Source: Tigriopus japonicus (Eukaryota > Arthropoda > Copepoda > Harpacticoida > Harpacticidae). From it: 64,000 nucleotides of DNA. Made by a program: the position numbers and the translations under genes. Below are positions 22,201 through 29,871 of this stretch, one piece after another. Every line of letters begins with the position of its first letter. Position 1 is the first letter of the stretch. The notes under the pieces were generated by a model. It worked only from the letters and a program-made list of their open reading frames with translations. It made no database searches and was not told the origin of the DNA. The DNA lies in NCBI GenBank assembly GCA_010645155.1, contig CM021312.1:2776160-2840159 (forward strand), given 5' to 3'.

Positions 22201-23248
22201 AAACACAATCAAATGCAAACTTCCACAAGTCTTTCAGTCGTTTTTGATAATTGGGCAGATTCTCTAAGTTGTGCCTGGCCTTGTATTTCCTGAATTTGGA
22301 AGCCCTATTCATAAACTCAAATGATTGGAGCAGCATCATGAAATCTTGATACTGATACTTGGTCAGAGACAAACACAACTCTTTCATCTGAATAGACAGA
22401 TCAATCTCTGGGATCTCATATTGATAGAGAGTCGGATTCGGACACCACCTCAAACTCGCATCCGAGCTAATAGGTCCCAGCAGATATTTCAACCGTTTTA
22501 TGGGGTTTTCACGGGTTCCAATATTCGTATTGAACATCACATCGATGACGTCTTCTTTCGAGGTGTTTTCCTCTGAGTACATACTCGCTTTGGGTTTCCA
22601 GTACACGGAGAAACTGTCCAAAACTACATACTTCTCGAATACTTTCAACTTGATCTTGTCCTGGTGTTCCTTGCTGGCATCTTTTGTCGTGGTCATTTGA
22701 ACATGCTCCAAGGTGACACCCGCAGCAAAAGGATAACGGCCTGTACTGGTTTGCTTGTCTTCGTATCGGATGTGAACCTTTTTGATGCTGACCTCAAGAT
22801 TCTTGATAATATTGGCCACCAATCGTTCCACGAAAGTATCATCTGCGCCCTCACCCTCTTTCTTGTCCTTCGTTTTACTAGCATCTTGTTCTAATCGTTT
22901 GGCCTCTTCTGTCCTTTGGAGACGCTTTTGCTTGGCTTCATTTTGAAGTCTTCGCTCTTTCTCTTCGTCAAATTTGACCGATGTACTTGGCACCACCAAC
23001 AAGTGCAATCCTTCAATCTCGATCACGGTTTTGTCCGAAAACAAATGAAACCAAGGGATCTTGATCACCAATTTGCTCACTTTACCATGGACACATTTCA
23101 CTGGCAAACCAAGATCTGAGAGGGCCGATTCTTTCAATTTGACATTGTTCAAGCGGATCTCAGATCCCATGGACACACTACTCTCGGAGAGTTCCAAATA
23201 TTGTCCGAGATAACTCTTCAGGACGCTCTCTAAAACTCTGGACACCAT
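13205..23248 (-). CDS. Vps13: VPS13 (VPS13A/C type) bridge-like lipid transfer protein
   Basis: This rod-like protein moves bulk lipid between membranes at contact sites. It is one uninterrupted frame of 3347 codons, the usual family length, with no intron at all. The chorein N-terminus is at 1-115 (VLKSYLGQYLELSES, then LIIPW-like KLVIKIPW) followed by a charged Glu/Lys/Arg helix near 92-135. The VAB adaptor-binding region is marked by six repeat asparagines in NRTG (2003), KNHF (2132), KNCLP (2253), VNKTG (2359), INTAG (2469) and INNT (2567). The ATG2-C-like glycine-rich amphipathic stretch is at about 3040-3185 and a PH-like end follows. An acidic-flanked KYEDACS at 1071-1077 resembles a FFAT motif for VAP binding. 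The first residues and chorein domain are closer to VPS13A/C than to B or D. The start ATG is clear, since the chorein domain begins at once. In vertebrates VPS13A binds XK, and an XKR gene is the next gene downstream. Confidence 0.97.
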   Translation of the reverse strand: MVSRVLESVLKSYLGQYLELSESSVSMGSEIRLNNVKLKESALSDLGLPVKCVHGKVSKLVIKIPWFHLFSDKTVIEIEGLHLLVVPSTSVKFDEEKERRLQNEAKQKRLQRTEEAKRLEQDASKTKDKKEGEGADDTFVERLVANIIKNLEVSIKKVHIRYEDKQTSTGRYPFAAGVTLEHVQMTTTKDASKEHQDKIKLKVFEKYVVLDSFSVYWKPKASMYSEENTSKEDVIDVMFNTNIGTRENPIKRLKYLLGPISSDASLRWCPNPTLYQYEIPEIDLSIQMKELCLSLTKYQYQDFMMLLQSFEFMNRASKFRKYKARHNLENLPNYQKRLKDLWKFAFDCVYEEEVVRKINNWSWNHMKEHIHRCKTYREFYKRKIMAGTKVPQELATDLKKFEDILDEVNIRIQRQLAEREVEKSAKEKLAAAAANAGTGFWGWFGGGGAKKSDQNADLETNVKKFEEAMTPEEKEKLYEIIDYQENAHHGIFPKSFVARKLEFHLDCLLITIRDDDLNDAEIIRLNLSDVASHIAQRPSADYVELAMTMKSLTVLGYEPKKEERPCLVSTRPGSKDGNLVNFSFENNPPEHPDGNLDEDQGSVYDQRLNFFSSPLEIVYHATTINRLIKIFRTPDDLNLTTLHHSAISKLNEYKQSTTLGLQYVIENHNLVDVKIELMSSYIILPHEGKLTNSCACAIANLGSIKICSQPISTETRDLKDMSLTDLTETFKKSLRDQAYDKFIVTLEDMQVIVALPHEEWRAHVDRETSPLFLLKPTSLEVVFQYCLIKKDPEMPLTKVRGSLKEISINISDYRLIKLAQILDSIVDCFGDDNDPSLHRSESEGSMASAFSSFANTGSLVQQSQFVSTAVTDIIPAKRTDESDTNNKSTLSQVTKMILDFTINKVNLSLAQMNPSSNADQELFHFTINKMAIDAKIRMFDISGEFRISDVNCEHLLLKTPTGKPVHILSTHKKDQTEAKLLTLKYTDVNKKSPEFRTVHKSVLKTLEVELTQVDINLHQDAILDIVGKVDKFVKELSSKAKNLMAAPAKDPQDPQAHQAEPEDQTPEFEEKYEDACSPRPGEDVSDVEGALKRQNARKSHAPVAKRQTSGGLAKWAFKTKKRADSIGRETIDVKIKASLEGVSFDFMTNKVYFASMRVQDLHVSYIQTSDQKVITAKLVNFEIMDACNLGSDREKTYYEKIAENCDDKVFDASVTLYEVTSEAKANNPDVIDVLVEAQMGRVKVVFLMKFITDFLAFIEPFSGAREAVAEKATLAFDNATKSMIDAYANATRAQLNIMMDAPLIIIPVHSTSKTTFIADLGKLKLSNKFSLSDGRVFDQMHFDLKDLKLLRGKIAQDITSNEIESDCLIIHPITFEVDLVRNMNGSREEGDPAEISVTGTLKRILAEMSKEDYNVLMGILMNNFSQKGEFEQAESPEVPTNNKTKMKLNLKKKHEIGGSRTSLQSQRSSQSMIAVLQAAERHPKAKAVDFDFVFEGFQADIFVGNTTLKQVNQDRDPLSALARLKVELIHTKGHLLVDGSISALAFLENCVLEDSRFYEAEADSKRIVRLMEAKQKSSDDTSKSIRMINVNYDRDDKGNQTLNAHVQSFVLVGSVAYLLEIAQFFVPDQTLEYEWSRPDIQTQTEQVHDQKISVCVKVDEPDIFLVENIKDINTDALMLNTELQFKFWSTSDSMSMMAALTNIRCHTCRFNPDLREETMAQILRPCTLSFTVSMNGGHGMRINVNMSDLCLNVSPYSIIIIQNSVQAFIDSMGQKEKVEKKDVAKTEDLSKLWRTKPFKEDEFWFLKPDQAQDALELSSSASSSHGVLLDEQAILNINNLVIKVESGVGNNTIPLVLLESKFNCDIRNWSSPKMSAIGTMNLEVAYYNAKLALWEPVIEPVCQIKPDGSTLKRRWDLNLSLQSNSASDFGSVVVSPSFDETDGFVCPENLPPLMMIGLESKDILEVTLTKSFMGVLTTLRQSFAEVTESKKKELPQAPFIVQNRTGKKLMVVLTSTHFSYFVANEKPGETKTKELEHGQDINLIMAKNRSESTTEYVSPLQEQNENAEAMLKIRVDGEKGLFDLPVSKADSRFFPFPFRGDEMGDHHGLVSEIKVENGCKYIIIRSVIQIKNHFDMPVSVLKYDGKSKYVKLAELKPDESFDVPLQHVYSDPYEYSFKINGKFNIGNQTFNWRELVAKDGGHSQMVECRSTEGDQTIFLNVEGFKEPIFYERTGNLASMNYVLDIRPILVFKNCLPVTLHYGFDEMKENMKYIDPGQSGHMQGVKLGSTKIHLRIFEFRNADWECTQIIDERMPELSLWRFHVVNSPDGSSAKFDLGINSIISSGTQVISIYAPFWMVNKTGKALTYRGQDPQNMIYHPVELEGVPMMFSYTAKSFLGKRKASIRIEESQWSDPFTLDTIEDAGKVTCKKPEGRNEKSRGIYSVGVNIAMSKSSLTKIITITPYYMIINTAGFAISVKEVEGDSWLEVPPGECVPFWPMFGAGKVIVRVSDHPESTPSFPMTSAHSTLLMIANKYGALHADVRTSNSETLLTVSAYTKGLAPVLLINNTKNYIMKFWEKGVNQEEGTECLPPKEQRLFTWVNPAGPRTLIWAIDGFRDEYVDKLVSDDQGVIEIDEKREQYLGWVSFLNGMQRVLLFDDDPSLCYRLARMSGENERIDQEIVLSISGIGISIVNNNPASSYELIYSSITSSDVVWEVKRNGKTRFKPLTRAQCDAIESDFQLYLREQAVNKRTHDERIIKVDERDDILVNYEESRMTKPCEGRLARQFQKGLWVQLRTSSHQRQIHAKINRIQIDNQLKESLFPVILAPVPPPKSVVADSIPKPFIEMAVLQYFSPEHTNLTQYKYVHALVQELHIKVDQGLVNALIDLLEEEEILDEDIHEFLNEDLELARKPLKDIAKLQVTIGQKDFYDYLHLSPLKVHVSFSLTSYEAKNKRTESRRSNFFGLFLQSLGVTITDTDDIVFKLAYFERKHHFYSQEDLMYEMVRHYTSQAVKQAYVIIFGLDVIGNPFGLVVGVSRSVEDLFYEPFQGAVEGPSEFAEGLVIGVRSVFSGVIGGAAGTFSRITGAFGKGLASLTFDEKFQQKRREAIKKRGKQTVGESLARGGKGLVMGFFDGVTGVATKPIEGARDEGFGGFFKGVGKGVVGLVTRPTGGMIDFASGTFDSLRRCTDVGGELSRVRPARFIQLDGVVRNYNLKEATGNKILMELDKGKYAESDSYIAHEEIVARTPTAFMVTTNRVLYVYYNQMMGHWVTEWVFDINTIEGPPPMEQEKGQWCLVIKPKNEERKKFLGGLFSGDKSEKKVFLNRRETVKKMAETIEDLRRGQN

Positions 23249-23470
23249 TTTGACTCACTATAACTAAGCACAGTTCACAATGGAAATAATGAGACGTCTC
23301 ATAGGAGAGCCAATGCTCTCTTTTCTTCTTTTTCGTTCTTCTTTGACTTGGTTTACTTCAAATCTGAAACAAAAGTGAATGCATTCGGTCAGGCCTTGCG
23401 TTTGCAACAGATGTATGTTTTTAAAACACGTGACATATAATGTTACAATGACACGCATACATTCATTAAT
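23249..23470 (-). promoter_or_regulatory. TSEN2-VPS13 junction with 3' splice acceptor
   Basis: Only 222 bases separate the TSEN2 stop from the VPS13 ATG. On the minus strand a strong acceptor (CACTTTTGTTTCAG) ends at 23364, leaving a VPS13 leader of 115 bases. A possible donor GTATGC lies about 60 bases upstream near 23425, which would make a very short 5'UTR intron. A CACGTG E-box is also present. No canonical AATAAA for TSEN2 is visible. The VPS13 promoter must be here or upstream of TSEN2. Confidence 0.4.
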
Positions 23471-24358
23471 CTATTGCTTTTGAGAAGGTACCCATCGACG
23501 AACTAACACTTCTTTCAGGTACAATTCCCCCAAGTTCTCCGGGGAATCTTGAACTCGTTCAAAGGCTTGACCATCGCCGTCGATCTCGACTAACATGAGT
23601 TCTTTCGACGTGGCCTCGGTGATTCGATTTAAGCCAAAGAGTTCCCGCCAAGACATGGCCTCATTTAAGGTGTTGACTTGGATTTTGACCGAATACGTGG
23701 AGTGGAAAAAGGGTGGTCCATCTTGATACAATAAAAAATTGGCCCCAAACTTCAACCCGTTCCGGACCACCCACCCTTTGGCACGAAAATGATGATACAC
23801 ACGATATAACACGGGAAATTGTTCATCTCTAGAAACCAGAACCCGCCACAGCTCATATAAATTCAATTCTCGACCATTTTGACGCACAATAAGACACCCT
23901 AGGGCGTAACTGAGGAAATACGCCTCCTCTGGCGCCAAGACCAATGGCCATCGTTCATTCATATGCGGCCGATGGATCACTTTCCCAGATTCATTTTTGG
24001 TATCTTCGTCAACAGATCTGGACAGTTTTCTCAATGTATCATTTTGAGTCTCCGGATCGATCTTGGGATGAAAGGGCTTCAATTCAGGACAATGTTGGGC
24101 CTCGCTTTGTTGGTCATCCGGGATCTCTTTGTCACCAAAGAAGCCGTTGGTAAAGAGTTTCACAGCTTGATCTAAATCCGGGATCCGAACTTGACCCGTC
24201 TCTTCAATCAAATAGCCTTCATATCTGGGCCATTGCCCGTGAAAAGCTGTTTTGTCTCTTAAACTATTGATGGGTATGGGCAAAGACGGTTGGAGGGTCT
24301 CATCTTTACGGGCTCGTTTGGGGCGAGGTTCCAATAAGGAACACTGATTACGAGCCAT
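23471..24358 (-). CDS. Tsen2: TSEN2, catalytic subunit of tRNA-splicing endonuclease
   Basis: This subunit cleaves the 5' splice site of intron-containing pre-tRNAs within the TSEN complex in the nucleus. The coding region is a single exon of 295 aa if translation starts at MARNQ (24358). The C-terminal nuclease fold carries the catalytic triad: Tyr211 in FLLYQDG, His219 eight residues later in PPFFHS, and Lys252 in TSKELML. The preceding YHHFRAKGWVVRNGLKFG helix-strand and the final EVLVRRWVPS strand fit TSEN2 rather than TSEN34. The N-terminal half is low in conservation and basic (PRPKRARK). The frame could extend nine codons up to an ATG at 24385, but that lies inside a likely 39-bp 5'UTR intron. 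At 295 aa it is much shorter than human TSEN2 (about 465), the loss being in the linker. It lies head to tail with VPS13. Confidence 0.93.
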   Translation of the reverse strand: MARNQCSLLEPRPKRARKDETLQPSLPIPINSLRDKTAFHGQWPRYEGYLIEETGQVRIPDLDQAVKLFTNGFFGDKEIPDDQQSEAQHCPELKPFHPKIDPETQNDTLRKLSRSVDEDTKNESGKVIHRPHMNERWPLVLAPEEAYFLSYALGCLIVRQNGRELNLYELWRVLVSRDEQFPVLYRVYHHFRAKGWVVRNGLKFGANFLLYQDGPPFFHSTYSVKIQVNTLNEAMSWRELFGLNRITEATSKELMLVEIDGDGQAFERVQDSPENLGELYLKEVLVRRWVPSQKQ

Positions 24359-24363
24359 GGGAT

Positions 24364-24402
24364 CTACAGATGGAACAAAGACCAAAAGAGTGTTTTACTC
24401 AC
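24364..24402 (-). other. Candidate 39-bp 5'UTR intron of TSEN2
   Basis: On the minus strand the sequence CCTTCAG is followed by GTGAGT (donor at 24402-24401) and, 39 bases later, a pyrimidine-rich stretch ending in TGTAG at 24364. The conserved-looking reading frame starts six bases beyond, at the ATG of MARNQ. The intron would be the shortest in the window (others are 45 bp and up), so it is tentative. Confidence 0.4.
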
Positions 24403-24403
24403 C

Positions 24404-27268
24404 TGAAGGTGACAGGAATGAATGATTAACAACACATTTTAACTCACAGTTACCTCAGATAATAACCTAAACGTTGAGAGGAGTGAAAAACATGAATGAC
24501 TCCTTCTAGAAAATACGCTTTAAAGCCACGACGAAATCAGCTGCCAAATTTAATTCATCAAAGCCAACCTCGCAATCCTAACAGTATGGTTCAAGTTCGA
24601 AATCCAAGACAATCTTGGAAGCATGGAGGTTGGCTCACCTATCAAATGGGTGGATGAGAGCGTGTCATCCACTTGAATATGATGTCAAGCCAAAACGTTA
24701 CGCTCTGAGGGCGTTTGAGTCAGGGTCTACTTGATGAGTCCAACGCAAAACCCGGGTCAGGTCATCTTTTGTTGTTGACTGAGAAAGAAAGTCTACTGCA
24801 ACTCCAGTTCAGCTTGATTAAGGCTCGTGAAACCTCGAGCCGAGCAGGTCTGTGGAGCCGAGTCACAAAGTAGGGACTCTGGTTCGACCTAAGGCTGACT
24901 AAAAGCAGGGTTCTGCATTGAGTTCCAATAGATGTCATGTCAATTGATCTCAAACACAAATACTCACCAAACTTACAGTTTAGGGGTACAGGCAAGCGTT
25001 TTTAATAACAACAACTTAACCAAAGCCCATATTACTACATCCATGTGACCTCTTAAACGTAATTTTATCAAAACTGAGAAACTGTACACGGTCGTTACCT
25101 GTGCTGTATGAAAGTGTTTTGCTCAAATAATGAAGGATATAATGTTCTAATGAAGATATCTTGTGAATATGTAGATCTTAAAAGTAGCTCAAATAACTAC
25201 ACTAGTTCACTTAAAACCAACAAAATTTCCCAAACCATATTAATAGATATTAAGAGTGTCCTTAGTTATGAATTGAAGCGAAATTTGATCATTATCTATT
25301 AAGCAGATAATTGGCTATCATAACCTTAAAACTTTAAAATACATCAAATTATGCCATGAAATGCTCCGGCTATATGTTGAAGCGGTTGCCAAGAAAGATA
25401 AAATATATTTTCTATGGCAAAAACAAAAATGATAATTTTTCGTTTCCCTATGATTCTGTCTTGGTTGTAGGATTCATTTATATTTTAACTTAAACGTAAC
25501 TTAAAACGTTCATTTCTTAAAATATTTCCTTAAATTATCATTAATAAGTCAGAATTGCATAACTTTAAAAACTATTGAAGATCTGTGCATATTTGAAAAA
25601 TAAATTAGCAGTACAACCGCAATTTTTGTTTCAAAAAGTGCAATATTTGTAACAAACAGTTTTCATTGGAATTTTATAAAAATTGAACTTACGTCTTACT
25701 ATGTTTGTTAAAAGCACCGAAGAAAAAATAATCCAAACAAATACCTTTTAAATTAGTTTTAAAATATATTATACACTTATTTTTATGTAAGATAAAAGTG
25801 AAAGAAAGCGAAAAATCTTGCTTATTTTTGCGACGTTGAAAAAGTAGATTTAATGTCTTGGGGATGGCTTTTACACACAATTTGAGCATTTCAGGACGTT
25901 ATTTGATGCAATTTGAAAATTGGAAGTAGTGATAGTATATTTTCTGCTTAATAGTGCTAAATAGATATTGATCAAATTTCGATTCAATTCATGACTAAGG
26001 ACCCTCTCATTACCCATCCGTATACCCGATTTGGGAAAATTCGTTTATTTTAGTGGATTTAAGTGAATTATTATAGTTATTTGAGCTACTTTTAAGATTT
26101 ATATATTCACAAGATACATTCATCATGATACTCTGACATTAAAAATCGTTATTAGAAGTCTTTGCATTTGACTAAACACTTCGTTACAAATTTTAACCAC
26201 TATCACTATGTGTAGAATTGCTCCAAGAGTAGAGTTCATATGACTGTCAGTCAAAATGAACTCCCAGGCAACTTACTATAATACTAATTGTTAGTCCGTT
26301 TGATCTAAATTCAATTGGTTACTGTTTTCCTGAGTTTTTACTTCACAAGAACAAAGTTTTTGTAAAAGGGTCGGACTGACGACGAACACAGTGCGTACAA
26401 ATGAGAAAGATTGGGCTCGATGCTTGCTACCTCGGGAAAGCTAAGATCTCAACTCATCACTACTAAACAGGCCCTTTTTAAAAGGGGTGTATTTTCCGTT
26501 GGATGTCTCAGGACCGAACGCCGGATTATTGTACAAGTGGATAACAAAAAAGGTCATTTTGAGAAGATACTTAGGCCCGTCATCCTTTAAACTGGGAGAA
26601 AATTGTAATTGGATTCAAGATCTGACAGGATAATGAGGTACAAAAGGAACATAACTTGCTTAAATTAATTTGTACGGCTACGAAGCTACCCAGCTTTCCA
26701 GTGTTTTGGCTTGGTATTGTTTGTAACCTACACATTGTCAGGGACAACATAATTTCGTCAGAGATTCATGTCAGAAGGCTTGATGAACAAACGAAAGGTG
26801 TTTGTGCTGGCAAAGATAACAATTTTCACACCTCAACTTTACATCCTCTTCAATAAACTTGTTTAAACTCCTGATTTTAGAAAATACCTACGCAAAATTA
26901 TTTTTACGGACGTTACAGAGATTGAGCTCGAGAGAAATTTAGTCAGCGTGGCCAAGGTTACTTTTTCAAAAATATTTTTTTTTAAAACTAGAATTATGTT
27001 AACATTGTGTTGAAATAATTTCACATGGTCGCCCTTTTCATGAGCTTGTTAGAGAATAAGACAAAAAATCTCTAAGAAATTCAGAAACATGACCAATACT
27101 TCTTCTTTCAAGAGGATCGAATGCACATTGGCTGAGTCACCTTTCGACAACATTGGAACAAGAGACAGAAAAATAGTGAACACTCGCTCCATGGAGGCCA
27201 GAGTTAAAGTGAACAAACATGGCAACCCCTATCATAACCTAGAGATTAGAAACGGATAACTATTGAAA
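24404..27268. other. AT-rich gene-free region upstream of RING gene
   Basis: No coding exon is recognised. The part from about 25.1 to 26.2 kb is strongly AT-rich and forms the long foldback described separately. The flanks probably hold the promoter of TSEN2 on the left and of the RING-finger gene on the right. All open frames here are short and have no family resemblance. Confidence 0.6.
25147..26126. repeat. Long imperfect inverted repeat (foldback, about 1 kb)
   Basis: The left arm from about 25147 inward pairs with the reverse complement of the right arm from about 26126 inward, with the centre near 25635. The outer blocks (25157-25300 against 25960-26116) are the most alike, sharing runs such as CTTAAAAGTAGCTCAAATAACTA and TCCTTAG.ATGAATTGAA with scattered changes. 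Matching continues inward, weaker and with indels, to at least 25450 and 25810. The AT content is high. It could be a foldback or MITE-like transposon relic, or a hairpin-RNA (endo-siRNA) locus. There is no transposase frame and no clear target-site duplication. Confidence 0.8.
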
Positions 27269-28972
27269 ATGTCGTTGAAGCTACACTGGCTGGCATCGCC
27301 TCATACTGATATGTTTAGAGAACTATTTGCGCTTTTTTGGCGCATCACAATGGTCACACTAATCAGCTTCCTCTTTATCCGGTTTATCTATGGAAGTCCA
27401 AGTTCCAGTGTTCAATTCCGGTTACGGCTTGGCCTTATCCAAGACGAACAGCACATTCGAGCCGGTAGGGATGCATGCTTAAACAAGGATGTCTCAAGCC
27501 AGTACAATGGAAATTCAACGGAACAATATTATTGTTGCAAAAACCTCACATTTTAGTACAGTGATCGGACCTAGTGTGTATTTTTGAAATCCGTCCTGAA
27601 GTACAGTGGTTCCTGGCTTAAATAAACAAAAAGAGATTGCCTTGAAAGTTGAATGATGTAGTCGGTGAATGGTTTTGTCCTAATAAAGTGTTCCTTTCAG
27701 GATGCCTGCTCAGTTTGCTCCTCCTTCTACCTTATTGGGTAACACCAGACTGTAATTGGATTCTCTTGGGTAGCTTTGTTGTGGGTTACACATTTGTCTT
27801 CGTACCTATTTGCTGTGGAGTCTACCAAATTCCGCTTCTATCTGAGATCCCTCGATTATTTCGGTTGGTACCGAAAAAATGAAAAGCCAGGATTTAAAAG
27901 TGTGATATGTTCTTCATTTCTTTATTTCAGGGGCTCAATCGGGTGGATTGTTATCCAAGTACGTGCTCACTTGGAAACAATTCCAGCTGTTATCATTACA
28001 TTGTTTGTAGCTTTACCGCAACTCTATAGGAATTTTCCTGGTATACAAGCAGTGGTTCGCAAGGTGAATGGAATAATAATGGGATTAGATCATTATGTAA
28101 AACATATGTATAAAAATGAAGGATGCTCCTCCAGATTGTATTTTTGGCACTTTTGAATACCTCTCATCACTCCTCTTCAAAAGTCGTGGCCATTGATTTT
28201 ATCATGTGCTACACCATGGTCAGCTATGCTTGGAAAATTCTACAGGTCAGGAATTTTGAAATATAAGGTCTCCTGTAATTCAAGCATTCTTTTAAACATA
28301 CTTTAACACTTTTAGGACTGTCAAACTATGAATGATTTCAACTACTTAACACCCAAAAAAGTTGGCAAGATATGTTCATGTGCTATTGTTTTTTGTTATT
28401 TTGGCCGCAAAATCCAAGACATTTCCAACTCCTCTCAACTTTATTCATCCTTCATTTACTTGGCATTGAGCGAACCTTTAGTTGAAGAATTTATTGTCAG
28501 GTACGTTGGTCAACATATATTTAAAAGATCATCATATTTTTAATCCCAATAATGTTTTAGAGAGCTCAAATTGAAGCGGCATCCGATCTTCGAGGATCTA
28601 GAAGAGTTGTATGTTTCCATGATGCTGCAGTTGGTCCAAATCTTAGCCAGTACCTACTTGTGTGCTTGTCTGCCTATAAGAGACTTTATCCTTCTAATAT
28701 TGGCTCTCTACACCTGCATCTATATCCCATGGGAGCAAACCATAGTCCAAAGCTATCGACCCCTTTTGATGGAACTGAAGGTCATGGAACGCTTCAAAAG
28801 CGTCTCAAACTCAGAGATGCAAACTTATTCTGATCGGACATGCCCAATTTGTCTAGATGATATGGATGGAGGACGATTAACGCCTTGCAATCACTGTTTC
28901 CATGCCACCTGTATTCGGAGGAGTTTAAAAGTGTCTGCGAAATGCCCAAAATGTCGTCAAGATCTTTTGTAA
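27269..28972 (+). CDS. Multi-spanning RING-H2 E3 ubiquitin ligase, TRC8/RNF139-like
   Basis: This is a predicted membrane-anchored E3 ligase, probably of the endoplasmic reticulum. Six exons, 27269-27464, 27701-27863, 27931-28063, 28135-28245, 28316-28500 and 28561-28972, sum to 1200 bases (399 aa) in one frame. Hydrophobic segments occur in every exon, perhaps eight helices (for example LISFLFIRFIYG, WILLGSFVVGYTFVF, VIITLFVALPQLY, FILLILALYTCIYIP). The C-terminus carries a C3H2C3 RING: CPIC, then RLTPCNHCFHATC, then CPKC, ending at DLL. The spacing and the R(L/I)TPCNH.FHA.C(I/L)R core match TRC8/RNF139 and RNF145. The family is usually 650 aa or more, so this member is short or my model misses 5' exons. 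The donor after exon 2 (GTTGGT at 27864) is non-consensus, but it is the only one that keeps frame. Confidence 0.78.
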
Positions 28973-29045
28973 ACCGATTTGATATGGGCCGCGAAATAAG
29001 GCTGCGAGACCGTTTTCGTTCGAAGTTTATCTGTCAAATAGCAAT

Positions 29046-29051
29046 AATAAA
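29046..29051 (+). terminator. Poly(A) signal for RING-H2 gene
   Basis: A canonical AATAAA lies 74 bases after the stop codon of the RING gene. Confidence 0.55.
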
Positions 29052-29067
29052 GATAATCGTGTCAATT

Positions 29068-29108
29068 GTGGTAATAATAATAATGATAATAATAATGATG
29101 ATAATAAG
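29068..29108. repeat. (TAA/TGA)n trinucleotide repeat
   Basis: An imperfect ATA/ATG trinucleotide run lies just after the RING-gene poly(A) signal. Confidence 0.85.
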
Positions 29109-29837
29109 TCTCATTGAAAAATCAATCAAACACTTATAGTGGTAGCGGCTGTGGTAATAGTAACTCTCTATTCAAGGTAGTAGAAGTATTACATATCTGT
29201 CTGGAGGCTTTAAATTTCTTCGTGACGTCAAGGATGACAAGAAAAAGACAACGTACAAGAGAAAATTCCGAATTCTGGATCCCTTAACTTGTGTTCATTC
29301 AACATCGAAGACCACAATTCATTGCTATTTGCGAATGCTGTGAAATTTCATCTACTTCTTAAGTACTGCATTAGTACGACTACGTACTTTAAACAAATCC
29401 GAAGAAATGGTTTTAGCAACAAGGTACACAAGTGATTCTCATTCAAAGTTTTTGGAGGCGTTTTCAAGTGGTCAATTGTCCGTTTTGGAGAGCGGGTGGT
29501 TTCTGTAGCATTTATATGGCAGTTCTGTTTGGGAGTTGTTACGGTTGTAGTTGTTGTTCTTGTAAGAATTAGAAGTTGTTGTTGCTGTCAAAGTTGTTGC
29601 GGTAGTTTTGAAAGAAATGGATGTATCAGCTGCAGCAAATATCGTAAATTAGTTCTCAATCATCATTTTAAAAGGTCTTTCAAATAGTATTCTTGCGTAT
29701 GTGTTCGTTCGTTTTGTGTTTGTGTGTGTATGGATTTTATATACAAATACATCGTCATCATCATCATCGGCTAAGAGTGAGAGAAAATGAGGGTTTTTGG
29801 TGATTAGAAGATAGTTGTTACTGTTGTGGCGGCTTTT

Positions 29838-29871
29838 GTATGTATGTAGGTAGGTAGGTAGATAGATAGAT
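29838..29871. repeat. (GTAG)n/(GATA)n tetranucleotide repeat
   Basis: Consecutive GTAT, GTAG and GATA tetranucleotide units form a compound microsatellite. Confidence 0.9.

Noticed and set aside
13704..23119. Many plus-strand open frames of 60-196 codons opposite VPS13
   Set aside because: They are antisense shadows of the VPS13 coding frame with no family resemblance and no own splice structure.
24882..24894. Second B-box-like GGTTCGACC
   Set aside because: Surrounding sequence gives no tRNA fold and no A box at the right distance.
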